A stretch of DNA of 14,083 nucleotides from JBBCJM01 sp037190175. Its GTDB lineage: Bacteria > Pseudomonadota > Alphaproteobacteria > Rhodobacterales > Rhodobacteraceae. The stretch is taken from positions 1-14,083 of the forward strand of contig JBBCJM010000030.1 in NCBI GenBank assembly GCA_037190175.1, read 5' to 3'. A program made the position numbers and the translations under genes. A model generated the notes under the pieces. The model was not told the DNA's origin. It worked only from the letters and a program-made list of their open reading frames with translations, and did no database searches. Numbering within the stretch: position 1 is the stretch's first letter; each line of letters starts with the position of its first letter. Below, in pieces: positions 1-7,175 of this stretch.

Positions 1-1147
1 TCGGGTCGACCGAATCCACCCCGCGGCGCACCTCGAAATGCAGGAAGGCGGGGTCGGCGCGGCGGACCACGGCGAACTGCTGGCCGCGCCGCACCGTGGC
101 GCCGCGGGCCACGGTCACGTTGTCGATCCCGGCATAGACCGTCAGCAGGTTGTCGGCGTGGCGGATCACCACGATCGGCACCTGGTCGGTGTCCTTGGTG
201 ATCGCCGCCACCGTGCCGTCGGCCGCCGCGCGTACCGGGCTGCCGGGGCTTGCTGCGATGTCGATCCCCTCGTTGCGGCCCTTGGCATAGGGGCGGATGA
301 TGCGGCCGTCGGCCGGCATCCCCATCCGCGAGGCAGAGGCCCCGGTGCGCTCGGCCCCCAGCCCGGGCGAGGGCGGCGTTCCCGCCGGCCGGCCGGCCGT
401 GGCCTCGGCCGCCGTGGGGGTGCGTTCCGCGGGCAGGGGTGCGGCCGCCGAGGGCGGCGTGGGGGTGGGCGAGCCCGCGCCGGGGGCGGTCACCGCCTCG
501 GGCAGCGGGCCGGAGGCGCCGGTGGGGATCAGGAGCGTCTGCCCCTCGCGCAGCGCCAGGTCGGGGCCCAGCCCGTTCCACTCCGCCAGCGCCCGGGCGC
601 TGACCCCGTAGGTGCGGGCCACGGAATAGGCGGTCTCGCCGCGGGCGACCCGGTGGCGCACCGGCTCGGGCGCGGTGGCGAAGGGCGGCGCGGCGCCCGA
701 CCCGCCGGCCGCGGCGCGGTCGATGGCCGCGCCGGCGATGGCGGTGACCTCGATGGGGCCGGAGGTGATCCCGCCGCCGCCGGACGCCGCCGGGGCCGCC
801 GCCACCCGCCGCGGCAGCACGAGGATCTCGCCCTCGCGCAGCCCGTCGCCCGGCTGCAGGGCATTGGCCCGCGCCAGTTCCCCGGCGTCGAGCCCCACCC
901 GCGCGGCCAGCGTGCCGACGGTATCCCCACGCCGCGCCTGCGCCGCCTGATAGCCAGGGTAGGAGAGCACCCCGCGCGCATCCGGCACCGGCGGCGCGTC
1001 CGAGGCGCGCAGCGCCGCCGCGGCGGTGGAACCCTGCTCGGGCCGGCGCAGGTCCCAGTCGAAGGGGGCCTGGTCCGTGCAGCCCGCGAGCGTCGCCACG
1101 AGGCCGAGCGCGCCCAGGCGCCGGAGGGAAGGGGAAAGCGGATGCAT
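1..1147 (-). CDS. nlpD: NlpD-like LysM/LytM (M23-fold) lipoprotein, 3' end cut by window edge
   Basis: Probable outer-membrane lipoprotein that regulates peptidoglycan amidases during cell separation. From the ATG at 1147 the protein begins with a short hydrophobic signal ending in the lipobox LAGC, lipidated Cys at residue 23. LysM repeat 1 spans about residues 66-113 and LysM repeat 2 about 162-208. A long Ala/Pro/Thr linker follows, then a LytM/M23 domain from about residue 275 to the edge, ending LHFEVRRGVDSVDP; only a few C-terminal residues are missing. The domain is degenerate. The position of the first zinc ligand reads GRNEGIDIAA (no His before GxD), the YAH position reads YAG, and the final HxH reads FLH. 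This matches non-catalytic LytM factors such as NlpD/EnvC, so an activator role is inferred. It lies 57 bp downstream of pcm in the conserved surE-pcm-nlpD order, with a GAGG about 8 bases before the start. The family call is firm; the nlpD name rests on domain order and context. Confidence 0.88.
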   Translation of the reverse strand, partial: MHPLSPSLRRLGALGLVATLAGCTDQAPFDWDLRRPEQGSTAAAALRASDAPPVPDARGVLSYPGYQAAQARRGDTVGTLAARVGLDAGELARANALQPGDGLREGEILVLPRRVAAAPAASGGGGITSGPIEVTAIAGAAIDRAAAGGSGAAPPFATAPEPVRHRVARGETAYSVARTYGVSARALAEWNGLGPDLALREGQTLLIPTGASGPLPEAVTAPGAGSPTPTPPSAAAPLPAERTPTAAEATAGRPAGTPPSPGLGAERTGASASRMGMPADGRIIRPYAKGRNEGIDIAASPGSPVRAAADGTVAAITKDTDQVPIVVIRHADNLLTVYAGIDNVTVARGATVRRGQQFAVVRRADPAFLHFEVRRGVDSVDP

Positions 1148-1204
1148 CGGCTCTGGCCTCATCGGTTCCGCCCGGGTTGGCCCCGGTGCGCTTGCGTCTT
1201 GCCG

Positions 1205-1885
1205 TCAGGCCTGGTCGCTCGCCATGCCCTCGACGAGGGGAACGAAACGCACCGGGCGCAGTTCCTCGTAATCGAAGCCGCGCTCGCCGCGCGTCACCTT
1301 GATCAGGCTCTGCACCGCGTCGGACTGGCCCACCGGCAGCACCATGATACCGCCGATCTTCAGTTGCGCCAAGAGCGGTCCCGGCGGGTCCTCGGCGGCG
1401 GCGGTGACGATGATCCGGTCGAAGGGCCCCTGCTCGGGCAATCCCCGGCTGCCGTCGGCGGCGATGGCGGTGATGTTGGTCAGCCCCAGCTCGGCGAAGA
1501 CCGCCTGCGCCTCGCGCACCAGCCTCCGGTGGCGGTCGACGGTATAGACCCGCCGGCAGAGCAGGCTCAGCACCGCGGCCTGATAGCCCGAGCCGGTGCC
1601 CACCTCCAGCACCGTGTCGCGGGGCCCTGGGGCCAGCGCCTGCGTCATCAGCCCGACCACCGAGGGCTGGCTGATGGTCTGGCCGCAGGCGATGGGCAGC
1701 GGCATGTCCTCATAGGCCCGCATCGCGAAAAGCCCGCGCACGAAACGGCCGCGGTCGATCCGCTCCATCGCGGTCAGCACCCGGGTGTCGGTCACGCCAT
1801 GCGAGCGCAGGGCGAAGAGGAAGCGCATCTTGCGCTCGGCCAGCGCCGCGGGGTCGATCGGTTCCTCCCCGCCCGCCTGGCTCAT
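1205..1885 (-). CDS. pcm: Protein-L-isoaspartate O-methyltransferase
   Basis: Uses S-adenosylmethionine to methylate the carboxyl group of L-isoaspartyl residues in age-damaged cytosolic proteins, starting their repair. The 226-residue length is usual for the family. The family signature around residues 58-75 (YEDMPLPIACGQTISQPS) forms the substrate/active-site region. The SAM-binding glycine motif VLEVGTGSGYQ is at 93-102. An acidic residue that ends strand 2 follows (YTVDRH, D117), and FDRIIVTAAAE at 155-165 is the family's motif II region. The ATG at 1885 overlaps the surE stop codon (ATGA at 1882-1885), so translation is probably coupled to surE. The same pairing occurs in E. coli, where pcm and surE also overlap. 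No anomalies are seen. Confidence 0.97.
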   Translation of the reverse strand: MSQAGGEEPIDPAALAERKMRFLFALRSHGVTDTRVLTAMERIDRGRFVRGLFAMRAYEDMPLPIACGQTISQPSVVGLMTQALAPGPRDTVLEVGTGSGYQAAVLSLLCRRVYTVDRHRRLVREAQAVFAELGLTNITAIAADGSRGLPEQGPFDRIIVTAAAEDPPGPLLAQLKIGGIMVLPVGQSDAVQSLIKVTRGERGFDYEELRPVRFVPLVEGMASDQA

Positions 1886-2667
1886 CCCAGCCGCGCCCGC
1901 AGTTCGCCCAGCACGTCATGCGCGGTCAGATCCGCGCGCAGGGGGGTGACCGAGACATAGCCCTGCAGGTTCAAGTCGCTGTCGGTGCCCGGATCCGAGG
2001 GCAATTGCTGCGGCGCGCCCTTGATCCACAGGAACCGCCGCCCCGAGGGCGAGATATGCGCCACCGCCGAAAAGGCCGCGTCGTGGCGGAAGCCCTGCGG
2101 CGCCACCTGCACCCCCTTAACCCTGGCCGCGCCCACGGGGGGGAAGTTGACGTTGTAGAAGAGCCGGTAGGGCACCTCGTCCCACAGCCCGCGTTCCAAG
2201 AGCGCGCGCACCACCGCGACGCCATGCTCGCGCGCCGCCTCGAAGGGGTCGTCCAGCTCCGCCGTCTCCGGCCCCATGAACTGCGACAGCGCGATGGCGC
2301 GCAGGCCCTGAAGCGCGCCCTCCATCGCACCGCCCAGGGTGCCGGAATAGAGCACGTTCTCGCCCGAGTTGTTGCCCCGGTTGACGCCCGACAGCACCAG
2401 ATCCGGCCGCGCCCCCTGCAACACGTCGTAAAGCGCCGCGATCACGCAGTCGGCCGGGCTTCCTTCCGCGGCATAGGCGCGCGGCCCCAGCTTCGCCACC
2501 ATCATCGGATGGGTATAGCTGATGCAATGCGCCACGCCCGACTGCTCGAAGGCCGGGGCCACGGTCCAGACCTCGCCCTCCGGCCCGGCGACCTCGGCGG
2601 CGATGGCGGCCAGCACCGCCAGCCCGGGGGCGTTGATACCGTCGTCGTTGGTGATGAGAATGCGCAT
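1882..2667 (-). CDS. surE: 5'/3'-nucleotidase SurE (survival protein)
   Basis: Metal-dependent cytosolic phosphatase of the SurE family, acting on nucleoside 5'- and 3'-monophosphates and, in some relatives, short polyphosphate. The 261-residue protein starts MRILITNDDG, with the metal-binding Asp pair D8-D9. The further ligands are S43 (FEQSGVAH) and N96 (VLSGVNRGNNSGEN). GSPADCV near residue 69 and VLYSGTLGGAMEGAL near 105-119 are also family signatures. The frame is open 48 codons further upstream, but that extension reads through the promoter and repeat region and has no family counterpart. The ATG at 2667 is preceded by AGGGGGCAGG and is the family start. It is the first gene of the surE-pcm-nlpD-like group, and its stop overlaps the pcm start by 4 bases. 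Confidence 0.97.
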   Translation of the reverse strand: MRILITNDDGINAPGLAVLAAIAAEVAGPEGEVWTVAPAFEQSGVAHCISYTHPMMVAKLGPRAYAAEGSPADCVIAALYDVLQGARPDLVLSGVNRGNNSGENVLYSGTLGGAMEGALQGLRAIALSQFMGPETAELDDPFEAAREHGVAVVRALLERGLWDEVPYRLFYNVNFPPVGAARVKGVQVAPQGFRHDAAFSAVAHISPSGRRFLWIKGAPQQLPSDPGTDSDLNLQGYVSVTPLRADLTAHDVLGELRARLG

Positions 2668-2684
2668 CCTGCCCCCTTTCGGCC

Positions 2685-2713
2685 TCTTTAGGCGAGCGCA
2701 GGGATTGCGGCAA
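2685..2713 (-). promoter_or_regulatory. Predicted sigma-70-type promoter of surE-pcm-nlpD
   Basis: On the minus strand TTGCCG (2713-2708) is separated by exactly 17 bases from TAAAGA (2690-2685), a good match to the housekeeping -35/-10 consensus for a high-GC alphaproteobacterium. Transcription would start near 2678, leaving a leader of roughly 11 bases that is almost entirely the surE ribosome-binding site. This suggests the surE group is transcribed independently of valS. It was found by pattern only. Confidence 0.5.
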
Positions 2714-2716
2714 GCG

Positions 2717-2734
2717 CCGGGGGCCAGCCCCCGG
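2717..2734. repeat. Perfect GC-rich hairpin CCGGGGGC-CA-GCCCCCGG
   Basis: Two perfect 8-base arms are separated by 2 bases, just upstream of the surE promoter and followed by ACCCCC and the GGGATATTT repeat arm. There is no T-run on either side, so it is a poor intrinsic terminator. Together with the adjoining motif it resembles the dispersed intergenic elements I associate with Rhodobacteraceae genomes; that association is from memory and was not searched. Confidence 0.55.
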
Positions 2735-2739
2735 ACCCC

Positions 2740-2819
2740 CGGGATATTTAAGACACCAAAGAAAGCAGGTCGGGAATGAGAAACCTCAAACGGCTTTCTT
2801 TGGTGTTCCAAATATCCCG
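2740..2819. repeat. Long imperfect inverted repeat between valS and surE
   Basis: The left arm 2740-2766 (GGGATATTTAAGACACC then AAAGAAAGC) and right arm 2793-2819 are reverse complements at 24 of 27 positions. The mismatches are confined to three adjacent bases (AAG versus GGA on the same-sense reading). The spacer is 26 bases. Each arm also abuts a GC-rich hairpin or a CCCGC/CCCC run, so the structure looks like two copies of one dispersed element facing each other. It could fold as a very stable cruciform or RNA stem in the valS-surE spacer. It contains no recognisable gene or transposase. Confidence 0.8.
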
Positions 2820-2826
2820 CGGGGTT

Positions 2827-2865
2827 GCCAGTGGTTCACGGCATTGGTTCGAGTGAACCACTGGC
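2827..2865. repeat. Perfect 12-bp-stem hairpin downstream of valS
   Basis: GCCAGTGGTTCA (2827-2838) and TGAACCACTGGC (2854-2865) are perfect reverse complements around a 15-base loop. It lies 43 bases past the valS stop codon. No U-tract follows on the minus strand, so it may act as a transcript 3' end stabiliser or a factor-assisted terminator, or be part of the neighbouring repeat cluster. Confidence 0.65.
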
Positions 2866-2866
2866 T

Positions 2867-2885
2867 GGGGGGCGCGAAGCCCCCC
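2867..2885 (-). terminator. Candidate valS terminator hairpin
   Basis: GGGGGGC (2867-2873), loop GCGAA, GCCCCCC (2879-2885): a perfect 7-bp pure-GC stem beginning 23 bases beyond the valS stop. No run of U follows, so termination may depend on Rho or on the combined action with the 2827-2865 hairpin. It is classed as a terminator from its position and stability only. Confidence 0.45.
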
Positions 2886-2908
2886 GGCCTTTCCGCTGTC
2901 GGAACGCC

Positions 2909-5902
2909 TCAGGCCATCTCTGCCAGCCGGGCCAGGGCGGCGGAGAGCTTGGCGGCCTCCTCGCCGTTGGCCTCCAGCCGGGCGCGGGCCTCGTCGACGA
3001 TCTCTTCCCTGGCCGAGGCCAGGAACTTCGGGTTCTCCAGCCGGGCCCTGAGGCTGGCCGTGTCCTTCTCGATCTCGGCCAGCTTCCTGCCCAGCCGGGC
3101 CTGTTCCGCGGCGATGTCGATCACGCCGGCCAGCGGCAGGGCGAAGAGCCCGCCCTCGACCGGCAGGGTGACCGAGCCCCTGGGCGCCGGCCCCTCGGTC
3201 AGCGCCTCGATCCGCGCCAGCCGGCGGATCAGCGCCGCGTTGCGCCCCCAGGCGGCGCGGCCGGCGGCGTCGAGCTCCACCTGCACCAGGTCGAGCTTCA
3301 CCCCCGCCGGCACCCCCATCTGGGCGCGGGCCGAGCGGATGTCCTCGATCAGCCGGATCGCCCAGTTGAGCTCGCGGTCGGCGGCGGGGTCGATCAGTTC
3401 CTCGCCGATCTGCGGCCAGGGGGTCAGCGCCAGGGTGCCGGGGTTGCCGCGGGTGGTCTGCCACAGGTCCTCGGTCACGAAGGGCATGATCGGGTGCAAG
3501 AGGATCATGCACTGGTCCAGCACCCAGCCCATGGTCGCCCGGGTTTCGGCGGCCGAAGGCCCGTCCAGCAGCGGCTTGGCGAATTCCACGTACCAGTCGC
3601 AGACCTTGCCCCAGACGAAATCGTAAAGCGCCGCCGCCGCCTGGTCGAAGCGGAAGGCGGCCAGCGCCGCATCCACCGCCACCCGGGCGCGGCCGGTCTC
3701 GCCGATGATCCAGCGGTTGGCGGTGGCCGTGGCCGGCGGCGGCTCGGCCCGGGTCTCGTGCCCCTCCCACACCCCGTTCATCTCGGCGAAGCGGCAGGCG
3801 TTCCACAGCTTGGTGCCGAAGTTGCGGTAGCCGGCGATGCGGTCCTCGGCCAGCTTCAGGTCGCGGCCCATGGCGGCCATCGCGGTCAGGGTGAAGCGCA
3901 CCGCATCGGCGCCGTACTTGTCGATGAGGTCGAGGGGGTCGAGCACGTTGCCCAGCGACTTGGACATCTTCTTGCCCTTCTCGTCGCTGACCAGGGCATG
4001 GACATAGACGGTGCGGAACGGCACCTGATCCACGATGGCCAGCTGCATCATCATCATCCGGGCCACCCAGAAGAAGATGATGTCGAAGCCGGTGACCAGC
4101 ACCGAGGTGGGGAAATACCGCTGCAATTCCGGGGTGTTCTCGGGCCACCCTAATGTCCCGATGGGCCAGAGGCCGGAGGAGAACCAGGTGTCGAGCACAT
4201 CCGCGTCGCGCCAGACCGGATAGACCAGATGCGTGGGGTCCTGCGTCAGGTTGTAGTCGGCCAGGCTCGCGGCCAGCGCCTCCACCGCCTCGGTCCGGCT
4301 GGCGCATTCCACGATCCGGGCGTGGTTCAGCGGCGGCGGCAGGGCGGCGAGGTCGTCGGCGAAGCGGGCGGTCACGCCGGCCATGTCGATGGCGGCATGG
4401 TGCAGCGGCTCGGCCCGGTTGAAGCCGCCGTCCTCCAGCAGGCGGAAGATCTCCACCTCGTCCAGCGCCCCGTCGCCCTCGTCGTCGCGGAAACCGGCGG
4501 CGCGGATGTCCAGCCCGTACCACACCGGGATCTGGTGGCCCCACCAGAGCTGGCGCGAGATGCACCAGGGTTCGATGTTCTCCAGCCAGTGGAAATAGAC
4601 CTTGGCGTCGCGCTCGGGCAGGATTTGCGTCTCGCCGTTGCGCACCGCCTCGATGGCCGGGCCGACGATCTTGGCGGTATCCACGAACCACTGGTCGGTC
4701 AGCAGGGGCTCGATGGCGACCTTGGAGCGGTCGCCGTGCGGCACCAGATGGCGGTCGGGGTCGATGCCGTCCAGCCAGCCCTGATCCTCGGCCAGGGCGA
4801 GGATGCGCTTGCGGGCCTCATAGCGGTCCAGGCCGTGCAGCGCCATGCATTCCGGCGACGGGTCGGCGCCTTCCAGGAAATCGCTGTTCTCAGCAAGGGT
4901 TATCGCCGCCTTTGCATCCATCACGTTAACGACGCGCAGGCCGGTGCGCTGGCCCACGTCCCAGTCGTTGAAGTCGTGCGCGGGCGTGATCTTCACCGCG
5001 CCGGTGCCCTTGGCGGGGTCGGCGTAGCTGTCGGCCACGATGGGGATGCGGCGGCCCACCAGCGGCAGGACGACCTCGCGCCCGATCAGGTGCTTGTACC
5101 GTTCGTCCTCGGGATGCACCGCCACGCCGGTGTCGCCCAGCATGGTCTCGGGCCGGGTGGTGGCGACCACCAGATAATCCCTGTCTTCCCAGTCGGTTGC
5201 GCGGCCTTCCTCATCGAAGGCCACCGGGTGGCGATAGCTGAGGCCGTCGGCCAGCGCATAGCGCAGCCGGTGCATGGCGCCGTTCACTTCGACCTGCTCC
5301 ACCTCCAGGTCGCTGATCGCGGTCTCGAAATGCGGGTCCCAGTTCACCAGCCGCTTGCCGCGGAAGATCAGGCCCTTGTTGTAAAGCTCCACGAAGACCC
5401 GGATCACCGCGTCGTGGAAATTGCCCTCTTCGCCCTCGGGCGCCCCCGGCGCGCCCGACATGGTGAAGGCCTCGCGGCTCCAGTCGCAACTGGCGCCCAG
5501 GCGGTCCAACTGCGAACGGATGTTGCCGCGGGACTTTTTCTTCTGATCCCAGACCAGTGCGGTGAAATCCTCGCGCGAGAAGTCGGTGCGGCGGCGGTTG
5601 GTCTTCGCCAGTTCCCGTTCCACCACCATCTGGGTGGCGATGCCCGCGTGGTCGGTCCCCGGCTGCCACAGAGTGTCGAAGCCGCGCATCCGGTGCCAGC
5701 GGGTCAGCACGTCCTGCAGCGTGTTGTTGAAGGCATGGCCCATGTGCAGGCTGCCCGTCACGTTGGGCGGCGGGATCATGATGCAGAAGGGCTGCGCCCC
5801 CGGCCGTGCCCCCGCCCCGGCGCGGAAGGCCCCGGCGCGGTTCCAGAGATCGGTGATCCGCGGCTCGGCGGTCTTGGCGTCGAAGGTCTTTTCCATCGGC
5901 AT
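2909..5902 (-). CDS. valS: Valine--tRNA ligase (class Ia)
   Basis: Charges tRNA-Val with valine in the cytosol and hydrolyses mischarged Thr-tRNA. The protein has 997 residues. PPPNVTGSLHMGHAF carries the HIGH-type motif (HMGH, 53-56). The CP1 editing domain includes ATTRPETMLGDTGVAVHPEDERY near 245-265. VLDTWFSSGLWP starts at 569, GFDIIFFWVARM follows, and KMSKS is at 645-649. An anticodon-binding domain and a C-terminal coiled-coil arm (about 925-997) complete the enzyme. About 105 residues lie between PVWYG (ends 463) and VLDTW, against roughly 30 in E. coli as I recall it, so the protein carries an enlarged insertion there. The frame is open 113 codons further upstream, but that sequence runs into the divergent promoter region. 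The ATG at 5902 has GGAG 8 bases before it and begins MPMEKTFDAK. MEKTF at 5896 is a possible alternative start. Confidence 0.97.
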   Translation of the reverse strand: MPMEKTFDAKTAEPRITDLWNRAGAFRAGAGARPGAQPFCIMIPPPNVTGSLHMGHAFNNTLQDVLTRWHRMRGFDTLWQPGTDHAGIATQMVVERELAKTNRRRTDFSREDFTALVWDQKKKSRGNIRSQLDRLGASCDWSREAFTMSGAPGAPEGEEGNFHDAVIRVFVELYNKGLIFRGKRLVNWDPHFETAISDLEVEQVEVNGAMHRLRYALADGLSYRHPVAFDEEGRATDWEDRDYLVVATTRPETMLGDTGVAVHPEDERYKHLIGREVVLPLVGRRIPIVADSYADPAKGTGAVKITPAHDFNDWDVGQRTGLRVVNVMDAKAAITLAENSDFLEGADPSPECMALHGLDRYEARKRILALAEDQGWLDGIDPDRHLVPHGDRSKVAIEPLLTDQWFVDTAKIVGPAIEAVRNGETQILPERDAKVYFHWLENIEPWCISRQLWWGHQIPVWYGLDIRAAGFRDDEGDGALDEVEIFRLLEDGGFNRAEPLHHAAIDMAGVTARFADDLAALPPPLNHARIVECASRTEAVEALAASLADYNLTQDPTHLVYPVWRDADVLDTWFSSGLWPIGTLGWPENTPELQRYFPTSVLVTGFDIIFFWVARMMMMQLAIVDQVPFRTVYVHALVSDEKGKKMSKSLGNVLDPLDLIDKYGADAVRFTLTAMAAMGRDLKLAEDRIAGYRNFGTKLWNACRFAEMNGVWEGHETRAEPPPATATANRWIIGETGRARVAVDAALAAFRFDQAAAALYDFVWGKVCDWYVEFAKPLLDGPSAAETRATMGWVLDQCMILLHPIMPFVTEDLWQTTRGNPGTLALTPWPQIGEELIDPAADRELNWAIRLIEDIRSARAQMGVPAGVKLDLVQVELDAAGRAAWGRNAALIRRLARIEALTEGPAPRGSVTLPVEGGLFALPLAGVIDIAAEQARLGRKLAEIEKDTASLRARLENPKFLASAREEIVDEARARLEANGEEAAKLSAALARLAEMA

Positions 5903-5927
5903 CGGCGGCACTCCCAGAACGGCCGGG

Positions 5928-5956
5928 GTTCTAGCGCGGCCTCGGGCCGAGGGAAA
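5928..5956 (-). promoter_or_regulatory. Possible valS promoter
   Basis: On the minus strand TTTCCC (5956-5951) and TAGAAC (5933-5928) are 17 bases apart, about 26 bases before the valS start. The -10 match is fair and the -35 is weak. It lies in the 115 bp divergent region shared with the FIST gene. Low confidence; no leader peptide or T-box is visible in the short leader. Confidence 0.33.
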
Positions 5957-5966
5957 GCCTGTGCGC

Positions 5967-5995
5967 TTGATCGGGGGCCGGGGCTCGCCTAGCCT
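5967..5995 (+). promoter_or_regulatory. Predicted promoter of the FIST sensor-kinase operon
   Basis: TTGATC (5967-5972) and TAGCCT (5990-5995) have an exact 17-base spacer. Transcription would start near 6002, giving a leader of about 16 bases that carries the GGGAGGAA ribosome-binding site. It is divergent from valS. No clear operator palindrome is seen around it. Confidence 0.48.
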
Positions 5996-6017
5996 CGGCC
6001 GCGGGAGGAAGCCAGCG

Positions 6018-7175
6018 ATGGGCAGCGCGAGCGACCTGGCGCGCCGGATGGCCGCGGCGGCGGGCGCCCCCGTCATGCCTTCGGCGCATGTGCCGGCCTG
6101 CGCCCCCCTCGCGGGGCTGGCCGCGGCGCTGGGGCCCGGCCCCTTCGCGCTGGTCGTGCTCTTCGTCTCGCCCGAGGCCGACCTGGCCGCGCTTTCGGCC
6201 GGGCTGCCGTCTTTCGCCGCCCCGGTGATCGGCTGCACCACCGCGGGCGAGATCTGCGCGGAGGGCTATGCCGAGGGGCAGGTGGTCGCCGTGGGCCTGC
6301 CGGCCGACAGCTTCGCGGTGGAGCTGATCGTCATTCCCGACCTCGGCCGGCTGGACCCGCAGGACCTGGCCGGCCGGCTGATCCGCGGCCGCGCCGCGCT
6401 GGCCCGGCAGCGCCCGGAGTGGGAGGGCGAGTTCGCCTTCCTGATGGTGGACGGGCTTTCGGTGCGCGAGGACGAGCTGGCCGCGGTGCTGGCGACCGGC
6501 CTCGGCCCGGTGCCGCTGTTCGGCGGCTCGGCCGGCGACGGGACGCGGTTCGGGGCCACCCATGTGCTGGCCGGGGGCCAACTCCTTCACAACGCGGCCG
6601 TATTGGCGCTGGTGCGCACCGCCTGCGGGGTGCGGGTGTTCAGCCTGGACCACCTGATCCCCACCGACCGGCGCATGGTGGTGACCGAGGCCGATCCCGC
6701 CCGCCGCATCGTCCGCCGGATCAACGCCGAGCCCGCGGCGCGGGAATATGCCCGCCTGCTGGGCAAGGATCCGGGGCAGCTGACCCCCTTCACCTTCGCC
6801 GCGCATCCGGTGGTGGTGCGGCTGGGCGGGCGGCACCATGTGCGGGCGATCCAGCGGGTGGACGACAACGGCGACCTGATCTTCTTCTCGGCCATCGACG
6901 AGGGGCTGGTGCTGACCCTGGCCGAGCCGCAGGACATGGCCGCGCATCTGGACGCCGCGCTGCGGGGGCTGGGCGAGCCCGCCGCCATCCTGGCCTGCGA
7001 CTGCATCCTGCGCCGGCTGGAGGCGCAGGAGAAACAGGCCCATGGCGCGGTGTCCCGGCTCTTGAAGGCCCACCGGGTGGTGGGGTTTTCCACCTATGGC
7101 GAGCAGCTGAACGCGATGCATGTGAACCAGACCATGACCGGGGTCGCGCTCTATCCCCCCGGGGGGCGGCGATGA
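6018..7175 (+). CDS. nosP: FIST-domain sensory protein, NosP-like (nitric-oxide sensor)
   Basis: The 385-residue soluble protein consists of a FIST_N domain (about 45-235; VIGCTTAGEICAEGY at 70-84, FGGSAGDG at 168-175) and a FIST_C domain (about 236-378). It ends in the characteristic GFSTYGEQLNAMHVNQTMTGVA. Proteins of this architecture and length include Pseudomonas NosP, a haem-binding NO sensor that controls a partner histidine kinase encoded beside it. No signal peptide or membrane segment is visible, so it should be cytosolic. The ATG at 6018 has GGGAGGAA 7 bases upstream; an open frame extends further upstream but overlaps valS. Its stop overlaps the following kinase start (ATGA, 7172-7175), which supports a sensor/kinase pair. 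The FIST assignment is firm. NO sensing is inferred from family and partner, and I cannot name the haem ligand from sequence alone. Confidence 0.85.
   Translation: MGSASDLARRMAAAAGAPVMPSAHVPACAPLAGLAAALGPGPFALVVLFVSPEADLAALSAGLPSFAAPVIGCTTAGEICAEGYAEGQVVAVGLPADSFAVELIVIPDLGRLDPQDLAGRLIRGRAALARQRPEWEGEFAFLMVDGLSVREDELAAVLATGLGPVPLFGGSAGDGTRFGATHVLAGGQLLHNAAVLALVRTACGVRVFSLDHLIPTDRRMVVTEADPARRIVRRINAEPAAREYARLLGKDPGQLTPFTFAAHPVVVRLGGRHHVRAIQRVDDNGDLIFFSAIDEGLVLTLAEPQDMAAHLDAALRGLGEPAAILACDCILRRLEAQEKQAHGAVSRLLKAHRVVGFSTYGEQLNAMHVNQTMTGVALYPPGGRR

Noticed and set aside
1148..1204. Terminator or promoter between pcm and the nlpD-like gene
   Set aside because: The 57 bp gap has no clear hairpin and no convincing -35/-10 pair, so the gene is treated as part of the surE operon.
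38..1960. Long plus-strand open frame (640 aa) opposite nlpD, pcm and surE
   Set aside because: It is an antisense shadow of three recognisable genes. The protein is Arg/Gly/His-rich with no domain, and spans several independent coding regions.
2668..2811. 48-residue N-terminal extension of SurE from an upstream start
   Set aside because: It would translate the promoter, a hairpin and part of the inverted repeat. SurE proteins begin at MRILxTNDDG, and the ATG at 2667 has its own ribosome-binding site.
2740..2819. Insertion sequence or MITE with target duplication
   Set aside because: Inverted arms are present, but I see no flanking direct duplication and no transposase frame, so it is reported only as a repeat.
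2748..4691. Minus-strand 647-aa open frame inside valS
   Set aside because: It is a frame-shifted shadow of valS, low-complexity Arg/Gly/Pro-rich, with no start signal or domain.
5903..6241. 113-residue N-terminal extension of ValS
   Set aside because: It overlaps the nosP start and divergent promoter region and is low complexity. The ATG at 5902 has a well-spaced GGAG.
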